Notes under the pieces: generated by a model
Database searches by the model: none
The model's input: only the letters and a program-made list of their open reading frames with translations
Told to the model about the DNA's origin: nothing
Translations under genes and position numbers: made by a program
Assembly (NCBI RefSeq): GCF_047600445.1
Contig: NZ_JASGKT010000001.1
Span: forward strand, 767,102 to 831,101
Length of the DNA: 64,000 bases
DNA from: Piscinibacter sp047600445
GTDB lineage: Bacteria > Pseudomonadota > Gammaproteobacteria > Burkholderiales > Burkholderiaceae_C
Reading direction: 5' to 3'
Part shown: positions 25,583-35,695 of the stretch, piece after piece
How positions within the stretch are numbered: the first letter of the stretch is position 1
Layout: every line of letters starts with the position of its first letter

Positions 25583-26541
25583 GCAAGGCAGCGCAGTCGC
25601 TCGCGGCGGGGCGCCGCTGGAAGGCCTGGGAGATCGCCTTCCTGGTGGCCCTGCCGCTGAGCTGGTTCGTCGCCGGCGAGCGGCATTCGCTGCTGGCCAA
25701 CGAGATCGCGATCTTCGCGCTGTTCGCGCTTTCGCTCGACCTGATCCTCGGCTACGCCGGCATCGTCTCGCTCGGGCACGCGGCCTTCTTCGGCACCGGC
25801 GCCTACGCGGCGGCGCTGTTCGCCAAGCACGTGATGCCCGATCCGCTGGTCGGGCTGGTGTTCGCGATCGGCGTGACCACGCTGCTCGGCGCGGCCAGCA
25901 GCGTGCTGGTGATGCGCGGCTCCGACATGGCGCGGCTGATGATCACGCTGGGCGTCGCCGCGCTGCTCTACGAACTGGCCAACAAGCTGGAATTCACCGG
26001 TGGCGCCGACGGCCTGCAGGGCGTGGTGATCGCGCCGCTGCTCGGGCAGTTCGAGTTCGACCTGTACGGCCGCGTCGCCTTCGCCTACGCGCTGGTGGTG
26101 CTGATCGTCGGCTTGCTGATCGCGCGGCGCATCGTCAACTCGCCGTTCGGCTGGTCGCTGCAGGCGATACGCGACAACCGCCTGCGCGCCGCCGCCGTCG
26201 GCCTGAACGTCGACGCGCGCCTGGGCGTGATCTACACCATCTCGGCGGCGATGGCCGGCGCGGCCGGCGCGGTGCTGGCGCAGACCACCGGCTTCGCCTC
26301 GCTCGACGGGCTGGACTTCCACCGCAGCGCCGACACCATGCTGATGGTGGTGATCGGCGGCGCCGGCTGGCTGTGGGGCGGCGTGCTCGGCGCGATCGGC
26401 TTCAAGCTGCTGCACGACGTGCTGTCGGCCTGGACGCCGCAGTACTGGACCTTCTGGCTGGGCCTGTTCCTGGTCGTGCTGGTGATGGTCGGGCGTGATC
26501 GCTTCTTCAAGCCCTGGCTGTGGTGGAAGAAGAAGCCATGA
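25579..26541 (+). CDS. livM: LIV-type ABC permease LivM (system 3)
   Basis: Permease of 320 aa. LGYAGIVSLGHAAFFGTGAY lies near residues 55-75 and MLMVVIGGAGWLWGGVLGAI near the end. The ATG at 25579 overlaps the livH stop and its own stop overlaps livG as ATGA, so three genes are tightly coupled. Confidence 0.93.
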   Translation: MSKAAQSLAAGRRWKAWEIAFLVALPLSWFVAGERHSLLANEIAIFALFALSLDLILGYAGIVSLGHAAFFGTGAYAAALFAKHVMPDPLVGLVFAIGVTTLLGAASSVLVMRGSDMARLMITLGVAALLYELANKLEFTGGADGLQGVVIAPLLGQFEFDLYGRVAFAYALVVLIVGLLIARRIVNSPFGWSLQAIRDNRLRAAAVGLNVDARLGVIYTISAAMAGAAGAVLAQTTGFASLDGLDFHRSADTMLMVVIGGAGWLWGGVLGAIGFKLLHDVLSAWTPQYWTFWLGLFLVVLVMVGRDRFFKPWLWWKKKP

Positions 26542-27293
26542 GCGTCGTCCTCGAAACCCGCAACCTGGTCAAGCGCTTCGGCGCCTTCGCCGCCACCAAC
26601 GACGTGTCGCTGAAGGTCGAGCGCGGCGCGCGCCAGGCGCTGATCGGGCCGAACGGCGCCGGCAAGACCACGCTGATCAACCTGCTGACCGGCGTGCTGG
26701 AGCCGACCTCGGGCAGCGTGATCCTCGAAGGGCAGGACATCACGAGGCTGCCCTCGCACCAGCGCGTGCGCCGCGGCATCGTGCGCACCTTCCAGATCAA
26801 TCAGCTCTTCAACGAGCTGACGCCGCTGGAATCGCTGGCGCTGACGGTGTCCAACCAGCTCGGCATCGGCGGGCGCATCTGGCAGGCGCTGGGCCGCGAC
26901 GAGCGCGTCGCGCAGCGCTGCGACGAGCTGCTGCGCCAGTTCCACCTCGACGACGTGCAGGACCAGAAGGTCGCGCTGCTGGCCTACGGCAAGCGCCGCC
27001 AGCTCGAGATCGCCACGGCGCTGGCCTGCCAGCCGCGCGTGCTGCTGCTCGACGAACCGGTGGCCGGCGTGCCCGAGGGCGAGCGCCAGGAGATCTTCGA
27101 CATCGTCAACGCGCTGCCCGCCGAGGTGACGGTGCTGCTGATCGAGCACGACATGGACCTGGTCTTCAACTTCGCGCGCACGGTGTCGGTGCTGGTCAAC
27201 GGCGCGCTGTTCGCCGAGGGCGACGTGCAGAGCATCTCGACCGACCCGCGCGTCAAGTCGGTCTACCTCGGGGAGGGCACGCCGCATGGCTGA
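26538..27293 (+). CDS. livG: LIV-type ABC transporter ATPase LivG (system 3)
   Basis: ATPase of 251 aa. Walker A is GPNGAGKTT, the signature LAYGKRRQLEIATAL, Walker B VLLLDEPVAGV and the H-loop LIEHDMD. The start at 26538 overlaps the livM stop. It overlaps livF by 8 bp at its end. Confidence 0.93.
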   Translation: MSVVLETRNLVKRFGAFAATNDVSLKVERGARQALIGPNGAGKTTLINLLTGVLEPTSGSVILEGQDITRLPSHQRVRRGIVRTFQINQLFNELTPLESLALTVSNQLGIGGRIWQALGRDERVAQRCDELLRQFHLDDVQDQKVALLAYGKRRQLEIATALACQPRVLLLDEPVAGVPEGERQEIFDIVNALPAEVTVLLIEHDMDLVFNFARTVSVLVNGALFAEGDVQSISTDPRVKSVYLGEGTPHG

Positions 27294-27996
27294 CGAGCTG
27301 CTGCGCGTCGAGGGCCTGAAGTCCGGCTACGGCGAGGCCGTGGTGGTGCAGGGCATCGACCTGGTGCTGGAGAAGGGTGCATCGCTCGCGCTGCTCGGCC
27401 GCAACGGCACCGGCAAGACCACGCTGCTGAACACGCTGGTCGGCGCGACGCGGCGGCACGCCGGGCGCATCGTGCTCGACGGCCAGGACCTGAGCACGCT
27501 GCCCTCGTACAAGCGCGCCATCGCCGGCATCGGCTGGGTGCCGCAGGAGCGCAACATCTTCAAGTCGCTGACCGTCGAGGAGAACCTCGCCGCCGTGGCG
27601 CGGCCGGGGCCGTGGACGGTGGCGCGCGCCTACGAGATGTTCCCGCGCCTGGCAGAGCGCCGCGCCAACCTCGGCAACCAGCTCTCCGGCGGCGAGCAGC
27701 AGATGCTCGCGGTGGCGCGCGCGCTGGTGCTCAACCCCAAGCTGCTGCTGCTCGACGAACCGCTCGAAGGCCTGGCGCCCATCATCGTCGAGGAGCTGCT
27801 GCGCTCTATCGGGCGCGTGGTGCGCGACGAGGGCATGTCGGCCATCATCGTCGAGCAGAACCCGAAGATGATCCTGCCGATCACGCAGCGCGCCGTGGTG
27901 CTCGATCGCGGCGCGGTGGTGCACGCGGGCGACAGCGAGGCGCTGCTGGCCGATCCCGACACGCTGGACAAGTGGCTCGCGGTGGCGAGCCACTGA
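27286..27996 (+). CDS. livF: LIV-type ABC transporter ATPase LivF (system 3)
   Basis: ATPase of 236 aa. Walker A is GRNGTGKTT, the signature LSGGEQQM, Walker B LLLLDEPLEGLAP and the switch region IVEQNPKM. It is the last gene of the system 3 operon and converges with the thiolase gene only 7 bp away. Confidence 0.93.
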   Translation: MADELLRVEGLKSGYGEAVVVQGIDLVLEKGASLALLGRNGTGKTTLLNTLVGATRRHAGRIVLDGQDLSTLPSYKRAIAGIGWVPQERNIFKSLTVEENLAAVARPGPWTVARAYEMFPRLAERRANLGNQLSGGEQQMLAVARALVLNPKLLLLDEPLEGLAPIIVEELLRSIGRVVRDEGMSAIIVEQNPKMILPITQRAVVLDRGAVVHAGDSEALLADPDTLDKWLAVASH

Positions 27997-28003
27997 GCGC
28001 CGC

Positions 28004-29206
<1,203 letters not shown>

Positions 29207-29360
29207 GGGTGCTCCGTTCGCGGGTGGAACCTCGCTTCGATTATGAAATACGGCCCGAAAGCGGCCCTATTGCTCGATCGCCGGGGCGGCGGGCTCAAGC
29301 GCGCGCCCGCGCAGGCCGAAACAGGCGGCAGTTCCCGCCTCGGGGCCGAACCTCACCGCC

Positions 29361-30638
29361 ATGCCCGCCGCCGCTGCCCTCGAAACCATCGCCGTCTCGT
29401 CCTTGCGCGTAGGCATGTTCGTGCAGCTCGACCTGAGCTGGCTGTCGCACCCCTTCCCGCTCAACAGCTTTCGCATCAGCTCGGAAGAGCAGATCGCCAC
29501 GATACGCGCGCTGGGCCTGGAGCGCGTGCGCTGGAGCAGCGCGCACAGCGAGCTCGACGCCGGCCGCGCGGCCGGCGATGCCGGCGTGACGCCCGCCGAC
29601 GGCGCCGAGAGCCCCACGGCGCGCGCGCGCCGCGAGCACCGCGAACGCCTGCACGCGCAGCGCGCCGGGCTGGTCCAGTGCGAGCGCCAGTTCGCCGAGG
29701 CCACGCACGAGTTGAAACGCGCCTTCGACCTCAGCGGCAGCCAGCCCGCCGAGGCCGGCGCGCAGGCCGCGGCGCTGGCGCGCGGGCTGTCCGGGAAGAT
29801 GCTCGGCGCCGGCGAGCTGTGCATCCGGCTGCTGTCCGAGGCCGCCGGCAGCAAGGCCGCCGCGCACGCGCTGAACGTCACGCTGATCGCGATGCTGATG
29901 GGCCGCAGCTTCGGCTTCGACGAAGCCGACATGATCGACCTCGGCACCGGCGCGCTGATGCACGACATCGGCAAGCTGGACCTGCCCGACCGCGTGCGCA
30001 ACCGCGAGGACGACTTCAGCGCCGCCGAGCAGCGCCTGTACGAGCAGCACGTCGCGCTGGGCATCGCGCAGGCGCGCCGCATGGGCCTGAGCGCGGCGGC
30101 CACGCTGGTGATCGCGCAGCACCACGAACATGCCGACGCCAGCGGCTTCCCGCTCAAGCTGAACACCGACCGCATGTCGCTGCCGGCGCGCATCGTCGCG
30201 CTGGTGAACCGCTACGACAACCTGTGCAATCCGCAGCTCGCGGCGCGCGCGCTGACGCCGCACGAGGCGCTGTCGGCGCTGTTCGCGCAGAGCCAGACCC
30301 AATTCGACACGGCGATCCTGGGCGCCTTCATCAAGATGATGGGTGTCTACCCGCCGGGCTCGGCGGTGCAGCTCACCGACGACCGCTACGCGCTGGTGGT
30401 CTCGGTCAACTCGAGCCGGCCGCTCAAGCCGCGCGTGATGGTGCACGACCCGCGCGTCCCCAGCGACGAGGCGCTGCTGCTCGACCTGGAGCAGGCCGGC
30501 ACCATCGGCATCCGCCGCAGCCTGCACGCCAAGCAACTGCCGCCCGCCGCGCAGGCCTACCTGGCGCCGCGCCGGCGCGTGGCCTACTTCTTCGAGCCGG
30601 CCCCGGACCGCGACGCCGACCCGCCGACCGGGAATTGA
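29361..30638 (+). CDS. HD-GYP domain protein (cyclic-di-GMP phosphodiesterase family)
   Basis: Protein of 425 aa with an N-terminal DUF3391-like segment (about 8-60, LRVGMFVQLDLSWLSHPFPL) and an HD-GYP domain from about residue 165. The metal-binding His201-Asp202 (MHDIGKLDLPDRV) and His254-His255 (HHEHADASGFP) are present. The GYP motif reads GFP at 262-264. It probably hydrolyses c-di-GMP in the cytoplasm. No receiver domain is attached. Confidence 0.87.
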   Translation: MPAAAALETIAVSSLRVGMFVQLDLSWLSHPFPLNSFRISSEEQIATIRALGLERVRWSSAHSELDAGRAAGDAGVTPADGAESPTARARREHRERLHAQRAGLVQCERQFAEATHELKRAFDLSGSQPAEAGAQAAALARGLSGKMLGAGELCIRLLSEAAGSKAAAHALNVTLIAMLMGRSFGFDEADMIDLGTGALMHDIGKLDLPDRVRNREDDFSAAEQRLYEQHVALGIAQARRMGLSAAATLVIAQHHEHADASGFPLKLNTDRMSLPARIVALVNRYDNLCNPQLAARALTPHEALSALFAQSQTQFDTAILGAFIKMMGVYPPGSAVQLTDDRYALVVSVNSSRPLKPRVMVHDPRVPSDEALLLDLEQAGTIGIRRSLHAKQLPPAAQAYLAPRRRVAYFFEPAPDRDADPPTGN

Positions 30639-30701
30639 GCCGCGGGCACCCCCACGGTCCGCCGCGCTCGCTAAAGTCCTCCTTGCAAGGAGGTTGTCCG
30701 C

Positions 30702-32003
30702 ATGGGTGCGCTCGATGCTGTCCTGGAACGCCGGCTCGCCGGCTTGTCGCTGCCGCTGGCGGTGTGCCTGCCCGGCGGCCAGCGCCTCGGCCCGGAAGGC
30801 GCCGCGGTGACGCTGCGGCTGCAAGGCATGGGCACGCTGGCCCACCTGGCCACCGGCAACATCGGCCGCGTCGGCGAGGACTACGTCGAGGGGCGCCTCG
30901 ATTTCGACGGCACGCTGCGCGACCTGATCGCCGTCGCCGGGCAGCTCGCCGGCGAGCCGCGCGCGGCGGCCGAGCCGGGCTCGCTGTCGGGCTGGTGGCG
31001 CTCGCTGTGGCGCCAGGTGCGCTCGCGCCAGAACCACGACCCGGCGGCCGACGCGCGCCAGGTGCAGTTCCACTACGACGTCTCGGACGACTTCTACGCG
31101 CTGTGGCTCGACCCGCGCCGTGTCTACTCGTGCGCCTACTACCGCGAGCGCGCGATGTCCTTGGCGCAGGCGCAGGAGGCCAAGCTCGACCACATCTGCC
31201 GCAAGCTGATGCTGCGCGAGGGCGAGCGCTTCCTCGACATCGGCGCCGGCTGGGGCGGCCTGCTGCTGTGGGCGGCCGAGCACTACGGCGTGCGCGCGCA
31301 GGGCATCACGCTGTCGCGCCACCAGCATGCGCACGTCCAGCGGCTGATCGACGAGCGCGGGCTGGGCGGGCGCGTCGGCATGCACCTGCTCGACTACCGC
31401 GAGCTCGACGAGCGCGAGCCCTTCGACAAGATCGCCTCGGTGGGCATGTTCGAGCACGTCGGGCTGGCGCAGCTTCCGGCCTATTTCGCCAAGGTGCAGC
31501 GCCTGCTGCGTCCGGGCGGGCTGCTGCTGAACCACGGCATCACCGCCGGCGGCACGCGCCACCACCAGCTCGGCGCCGGCATCGGCGACTTCATCGAGCG
31601 CTACATCTTCCCCGGCGGCGAGCTACTGCACGCCTCCAAGGTGCTGGAGACCCTGGCCGACGCCGGGCTGGAGGCGCTCGACGTCGAGAACCTGCGGCCG
31701 CACTACGCGCGCACGCTGTGGGCCTGGAGCGACGGCCTGGAGGCCCGGCTCGACGCCGCGCGCCGCATCGCCGGCGAGCGCGTGCTGCGCGCCTTCCGCC
31801 TCTACCTGGCGGGCAGCGCGATGAGCTTCGAGCGCGGCTGGATCTCGCTGCACCAGATGCTCGCCGCGCGGCCCGACGGCGACCCGGCCGGCGGCGCGCT
31901 GCGGGGGGCACAATCGGTCTATCCGTTCAACCGCGGCTACATGTACCCGGCCGCTTCCCAGGCATGCTCTACAAGTTCAAGTCCAAGGCCGCCGGCGACC
32001 TGA
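30702..32003 (+). CDS. cfa: Cyclopropane-fatty-acyl-phospholipid synthase family methyltransferase
   Basis: SAM-dependent methyltransferase of 433 aa. The family opening VQFHYDVSDDFYALWLDP is near 125, the SAM motif FLDIGAGWGGLLLWAAEHYG near 180, and MFEHVG and FIERYIFPGGEL follow. A strong AAGGAGG box at 30688-30694 precedes ATG 30702. The normal family end is at YPFNRGYMY, but the frame continues for 18 low-complexity residues and overlaps the next gene by 40 bp. It methylates unsaturated acyl chains in membrane phospholipids. Confidence 0.87.
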   Translation: MGALDAVLERRLAGLSLPLAVCLPGGQRLGPEGAAVTLRLQGMGTLAHLATGNIGRVGEDYVEGRLDFDGTLRDLIAVAGQLAGEPRAAAEPGSLSGWWRSLWRQVRSRQNHDPAADARQVQFHYDVSDDFYALWLDPRRVYSCAYYRERAMSLAQAQEAKLDHICRKLMLREGERFLDIGAGWGGLLLWAAEHYGVRAQGITLSRHQHAHVQRLIDERGLGGRVGMHLLDYRELDEREPFDKIASVGMFEHVGLAQLPAYFAKVQRLLRPGGLLLNHGITAGGTRHHQLGAGIGDFIERYIFPGGELLHASKVLETLADAGLEALDVENLRPHYARTLWAWSDGLEARLDAARRIAGERVLRAFRLYLAGSAMSFERGWISLHQMLAARPDGDPAGGALRGAQSVYPFNRGYMYPAASQACSTSSSPRPPAT

Positions 32004-32287
32004 TCATGATGGGCCCGACGGGCGACCAGGTGCTGCGCATCATCGGCAAGGAGCCCGCGCCCCAGGGCATCATCGAGCCGGCCGCGATGGCCGCGGCGAT
32101 CGCCGCGCTGGAGCGCGCCGTCGCCGAGGACGAGGCGGCGCGCGCGCAGGCCGAGAAGGAGGCGCAGGCCGAAGGCCGCACGCCCGCCCCGCGCGACGGC
32201 GTCTCGCTGCGCCAGCGCGCCTGGCCGATGGTGGAGATGCTCAGGCGCGCGCAGGCGGAAAATCACGAGATCGTCTGGGGCGTGTGA
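31964..32287 (+). CDS. DUF1840 family protein
   Basis: Small protein of 107 aa, MLYKFKSKAAGDLIMMGPTG onward, with a conserved first half (about 1-35) and a charged helical middle. The end LRRAQAENHEIVWGV is typical of the family. It is found mainly in betaproteobacteria and its function is unknown. The start lies within the last 40 bp of the cyclopropane synthase gene in another frame. Confidence 0.85.
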   Translation: MLYKFKSKAAGDLIMMGPTGDQVLRIIGKEPAPQGIIEPAAMAAAIAALERAVAEDEAARAQAEKEAQAEGRTPAPRDGVSLRQRAWPMVEMLRRAQAENHEIVWGV

Positions 32288-32312
32288 GCATTCGAGCAGG
32301 AGGGGTGCGGCG

Positions 32313-32939
32313 ATGAAGCTGACGAGCGAGAGCTGGATCCACGGCGACCGCATTCCGGAGCGCTGCGCCGCCGGGCGGCGCAGCGGCGGCGGCGTGGCGT
32401 TTTCCGACAACCTCAACCCGCAGCTCGCCTGGAGCGAGATCCCGGCGAGCACGCAGTCCTTCGCGCTGATCTGCCACGACTTCGACGTGCCCAGCCGCGG
32501 CGACGACGTCAACCAAGCCGACCGCGAGGTGCCCGAAGACCTGCCGCGCGTCGACTTCTTCCACTGGGTGCTGGTCGACCTGCCGGCCTCGCTGCGCGCC
32601 ATCGCCGAAGGCGAGTTCAGCCGCGGCTTCACGGCGCGCGGCAAGAGCGGTCCGGCCACGCTGCACGGCGCGCGCCACGGGCTGAACGACTACACCGGCT
32701 GGTTCGCGGCCGACAAGGACATGGCGGGCCAGTACTTCGGCTACGACGGCCCGTTCCCGCCCTTCAACGACTCGGTGGTGCACCACTACGTGTTCACGCT
32801 CTACGCGCTGTCCGTGGCGCGCGCGCCGCTCGAAGGCGTGTTCACCGGCGCGCAGGCGCGCCAGGCGATCTACCCGCACGTGCTGGCCGAGGCCACCTAT
32901 TCCGGCACCTACACGCTCAACCCCCGCTTGATCGGATGA
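32313..32939 (+). CDS. YbhB/YbcL family Raf-kinase-inhibitor-like (PEBP) protein
   Basis: Phosphatidylethanolamine-binding-protein fold of 208 aa, with NLNPQLAWSEIPASTQSFAL and a central HDFDVPSR. FFHWVLVDLPASL and the late block HHYVFTLYALS are family hallmarks. There is no signal peptide, so it is cytoplasmic. The function of bacterial members is poorly known. A GGAG box precedes ATG 32313. It overlaps the histidine phosphatase gene by 4 bp. Confidence 0.88.
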   Translation: MKLTSESWIHGDRIPERCAAGRRSGGGVAFSDNLNPQLAWSEIPASTQSFALICHDFDVPSRGDDVNQADREVPEDLPRVDFFHWVLVDLPASLRAIAEGEFSRGFTARGKSGPATLHGARHGLNDYTGWFAADKDMAGQYFGYDGPFPPFNDSVVHHYVFTLYALSVARAPLEGVFTGAQARQAIYPHVLAEATYSGTYTLNPRLIG

Positions 32940-33622
32940 GCGAACACGCCGCCGTCACCCGCATCGTCGCGATCCGCCACGGCGAGACGGCCTGGAACGT
33001 CGACACCCGCATCCAGGGCCAGCTCGACGTGCCGCTGAACGCCAAGGGCCGCTGGCAGGCGCAGCGCCTGGCCGCCGCGCTGGCCGACGAGGGCATCAGC
33101 GCGATCTATTCGAGCGACCTGCAACGCGCCTGGCAGACCGCGCAGCCGCTGGCCGAGGCCACCGGCCACGCGCCGCGCCCCGAGCGCGGCCTGCGCGAGC
33201 GCGCCTTCGGCGTCTTCGAGGGCCTGACCTGGGCCGAGATCGAGCGCGACCATCCCGAGGCGAGCGAACGCTGGCGCAAGCGCGACCCCGACTTCGGCCC
33301 CGAGGGTGGCGAGCGCCTGGCCGACTTCTACGCGCGCTGCGTCGAGTGCGTGACGCTGCTGGCGCGGCGCCACCCCGGCGAGGTGCTGGCGCTGGTGGCG
33401 CACGGCGGCGTGCTCGACTGCCTGTACCGCGCCGCCGCGCGCGTCGCGCTGGGCGCGCCGCGCACCTGGCAGCTCGGCAACGCCAGCATCAACCGGCTGC
33501 TGCACACGCCGCAGGGCCTGATGATGGTCGGCTGGGCCGACACCGGCCACCTCGACGGCGCGGTGCACGACGAGTTCAGCGACGCGCTGGGCGCGGGCTC
33601 GTCCTCCAGGAGCCGGTCGTGA
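32936..33622 (+). CDS. Histidine phosphatase (phosphoglycerate-mutase-like)
   Basis: Histidine phosphatase superfamily protein of 228 aa. The phospho-acceptor motif IRHGETAWN is near residue 14, an arginine follows in SSDLQRAWQTA, the acid/base Glu lies in LRERAFGVFEGL, and the second His in ALVAHGGVLD. It is likely a small-molecule phosphatase; the substrate is unclear. The gene is coupled to its neighbours by ATGA and GTGA overlaps. Confidence 0.88.
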   Translation: MSEHAAVTRIVAIRHGETAWNVDTRIQGQLDVPLNAKGRWQAQRLAAALADEGISAIYSSDLQRAWQTAQPLAEATGHAPRPERGLRERAFGVFEGLTWAEIERDHPEASERWRKRDPDFGPEGGERLADFYARCVECVTLLARRHPGEVLALVAHGGVLDCLYRAAARVALGAPRTWQLGNASINRLLHTPQGLMMVGWADTGHLDGAVHDEFSDALGAGSSSRSRS

Positions 33623-34731
33623 CACCGGCGGCGCGTGTGGGCGATGCGGTCGATGCCATCGCCACGCCGGCGCTGGTGGTCGATCTCGACGCGCTGGAGC
33701 GCAACATCGAGCGCATGGCCGCCTACGCGCGCGAACACGGCCTGCGCCTGCGGCCGCACGCCAAGACGCACAAGTGCGCCGCGCTCGCGCGGCGCCAGAT
33801 CGCCGCCGGCGCGGTGGGCGTGTGCGTGCAGAAGCTCTCCGAGGCGCAGGCGCTGGCCGATGCCGGCATCGCCGACATCTATGTCAGCAACCAGATCGTC
33901 GATGCCGCCAAGCTGGCCGAGCTGGCCGTGCTGGCCGGCCGCGCGAAGCTCGCCCTCGCGGTCGATTCGGCGCTCGGCGTGGACCGCCTGGCCGCCGCGC
34001 TGAAGGCGGCCGGCACCACGCTCGACGTGCTCGTCGAGGTCGATGTCGGCCATGGCCGCTGCGGCGTCGCGCCGACGGCGGCGGTGGCGCTGGCGCACCA
34101 GGTGGTGTCGCACGGCCTGCGCTTCGCCGGGCTGCAGGCCTACCACGGCCGCGCCCAGCACCTGCGCACGCCGGCCGAGCGCGAGAGCGCGATCCGCCAT
34201 GCCGTCGGGCTGGCGCGCGCCGCGCAGGCCGGCGTCACCTCGGCCGGCATCGCCTGCCCGCTGGTCACCGGCGCGGGCACCGGCACCTTCGTGCACGAGG
34301 CGGCCAGCGGCCTGTACGGCGAGATCCAGCCCGGCAGCTACGTCTTCATGGACCGCGACTACGCCGACAACCACGCCGCGCCGCACGCGCCGGCCTTCGA
34401 GCACGCGTTGTTCGTCAAGAGCCAGGTGATGAGCGCGGGCAGCTCGCACGTGGTGGTCGACGCCGGCCACAAGTCGCACGCCATCGACTCCGGCCTGCCG
34501 CGCGTGTGGGGCCGCGAGCTGGAGTTCGTCAACGGCGGCGACGAGCACGGCATCCTGCGCCGCCACGGCGACGAAGTGCTGCCGGCGCTGGGCGAGACGG
34601 TTTGGCTGGTGCCCGGCCACTGCGACCCCACGGTCAACTTGCACGAGTGCTTCATCGTGGTGCGCGGCGGGCTCGCCGCCGGGCGCGTCGAGGCGGTCTG
34701 GCCCATCGAGGCGCGCGGCTGCATCCGCTGA
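33619..34731 (+). CDS. D-threonine aldolase-like PLP enzyme
   Basis: Fold-type III PLP enzyme of 370 aa, related to D-threonine aldolase, D-serine dehydratase and D-3-hydroxyaspartate aldolase. The PLP lysine is Lys49 in LRPHAKTHK. The metal site near the C terminus is seen as PGHCDPTVNLHE (His334, Asp336). The start is GTG 33619, overlapping the phosphatase stop, with AGGAG six bases before. It would split or dehydrate a D-hydroxy amino acid. It stands before iclR and importer 4, which may bring in the amino-acid substrate. Confidence 0.83.
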   Translation: MTPAARVGDAVDAIATPALVVDLDALERNIERMAAYAREHGLRLRPHAKTHKCAALARRQIAAGAVGVCVQKLSEAQALADAGIADIYVSNQIVDAAKLAELAVLAGRAKLALAVDSALGVDRLAAALKAAGTTLDVLVEVDVGHGRCGVAPTAAVALAHQVVSHGLRFAGLQAYHGRAQHLRTPAERESAIRHAVGLARAAQAGVTSAGIACPLVTGAGTGTFVHEAASGLYGEIQPGSYVFMDRDYADNHAAPHAPAFEHALFVKSQVMSAGSSHVVVDAGHKSHAIDSGLPRVWGRELEFVNGGDEHGILRRHGDEVLPALGETVWLVPGHCDPTVNLHECFIVVRGGLAAGRVEAVWPIEARGCIR

Positions 34732-34823
34732 CGTGCCGCTGCGCCGCGTCACCGCGGGCAATCCCTCAGAGCAATAACCCGTGAGCTGTGCAAAAACGGT
34801 ACGTGGCGTGTCTACACTCGCGT

Positions 34824-34858
34824 GTTCGATAGGCTGAAGCATGTTCAGCATGTCGAAC
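34824..34858. promoter_or_regulatory. 35-bp nested dyad, candidate IclR operator
   Basis: Two perfect inverted repeats share one centre at 34841. The outer pair is GTTCGA (34824-34829) with TCGAAC (34853-34858). The inner pair is GCTGAA (34833-34838) with TTCAGC (34844-34849). It ends 23 bp before the iclR ATG. A possible -10 hexamer TACACT is at 34813-34818. A dimer or tetramer of the adjacent IclR regulator is the natural binder. Confidence 0.7.
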
Positions 34859-34881
34859 TACATCGTTCTCCCACCCATCCC

Positions 34882-35694
34882 ATGCACGCCCACTCCGGCA
34901 CCTCCGCCTCCCGCGCTGCCGGCACCTCGCCGGTGCTGGTGCCGGCGCTGTCGCGCGCGCTGACGCTGCTCGACCGCCTGGCCCAGCGCCGCGAGCCGAT
35001 GAGCCTGGCGCGGCTGGCCAGCGAGCTGGATCTGCCCAAGAGCAGCGTGCACGGGCTGTGCAGCACGCTGCTGCGCTACGGCTACCTGCAGCGCCAGGAC
35101 GACGGCGCCTTCCGCATCGGCCCGGGCGTGATGCCGCTGGCCGACGCCTTCGTCTCCAGCACCGGCATCACGCAGGAGTTCAACGCGCTGTGGGCCGAGG
35201 GCGCGCCCGACGAGACGGTGGTCCTGTCGGTGCTCAACGGCCGCGACGTCGTCTACATCGGGGCGCGCAACGGCCAGCGCCCGCTCGGGCTGGCCTTCAA
35301 CGTCGGCATGCGCCTGCCGGCGCACCTGGCCGCCACCGGCAAGGCGATGCTCGCCTTCCAGGCGCCGGCCGCGGTGCGCGAGCGCTTCGCCGGCGCGCCG
35401 CTCGCGGCCATGACCGGCCGCGGCGCGCGCAGCGTCGGCGCGCTGCTCACCGAGCTGGCGCGCACGCGCGCGCGCGGCCACAGCATCGACGACGAGGGTG
35501 TGCGCGACGGCGTCTACTGCATCGGCGCGCCGGTGTTCGACGCCTCCGGCACGCCGGTGGCCGGGCTCGGCGTCTGCATCCACAAGACCACGCTGGCCGG
35601 CGGCGACGGCGCGCATCGCGACGCCGTGCTGCGCGCCGCGCGCACGCTGACGCAGCGGCTCGGCGGCCGCGTGCCGGCCGCGATGGAGGGCTGA
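34882..35694 (+). CDS. IclR-family transcriptional regulator
   Basis: Regulator of 270 aa. The N-terminal winged helix-turn-helix is at about 24-85 (MSLARLASELDLPKSSVHGL), followed by the IclR effector domain (ARNGQRPLGLAFNVGMRLPA, then DDEGVRDGVYCIGAPVFD). I place the start at ATG 34882; an in-frame GTG at 34822 would put the dyad operator inside the coding region. It probably controls importer 4, which starts one base after its stop, and possibly the aldolase upstream. Confidence 0.88.
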   Translation: MHAHSGTSASRAAGTSPVLVPALSRALTLLDRLAQRREPMSLARLASELDLPKSSVHGLCSTLLRYGYLQRQDDGAFRIGPGVMPLADAFVSSTGITQEFNALWAEGAPDETVVLSVLNGRDVVYIGARNGQRPLGLAFNVGMRLPAHLAATGKAMLAFQAPAAVRERFAGAPLAAMTGRGARSVGALLTELARTRARGHSIDDEGVRDGVYCIGAPVFDASGTPVAGLGVCIHKTTLAGGDGAHRDAVLRAARTLTQRLGGRVPAAMEG

Positions 35695-35695
35695 G

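Noticed and set aside
34822..34881. Upstream GTG start for iclR
   Set aside because: It would place the 35-bp dyad inside the coding sequence and add unconserved residues; ATG 34882 fits the family.
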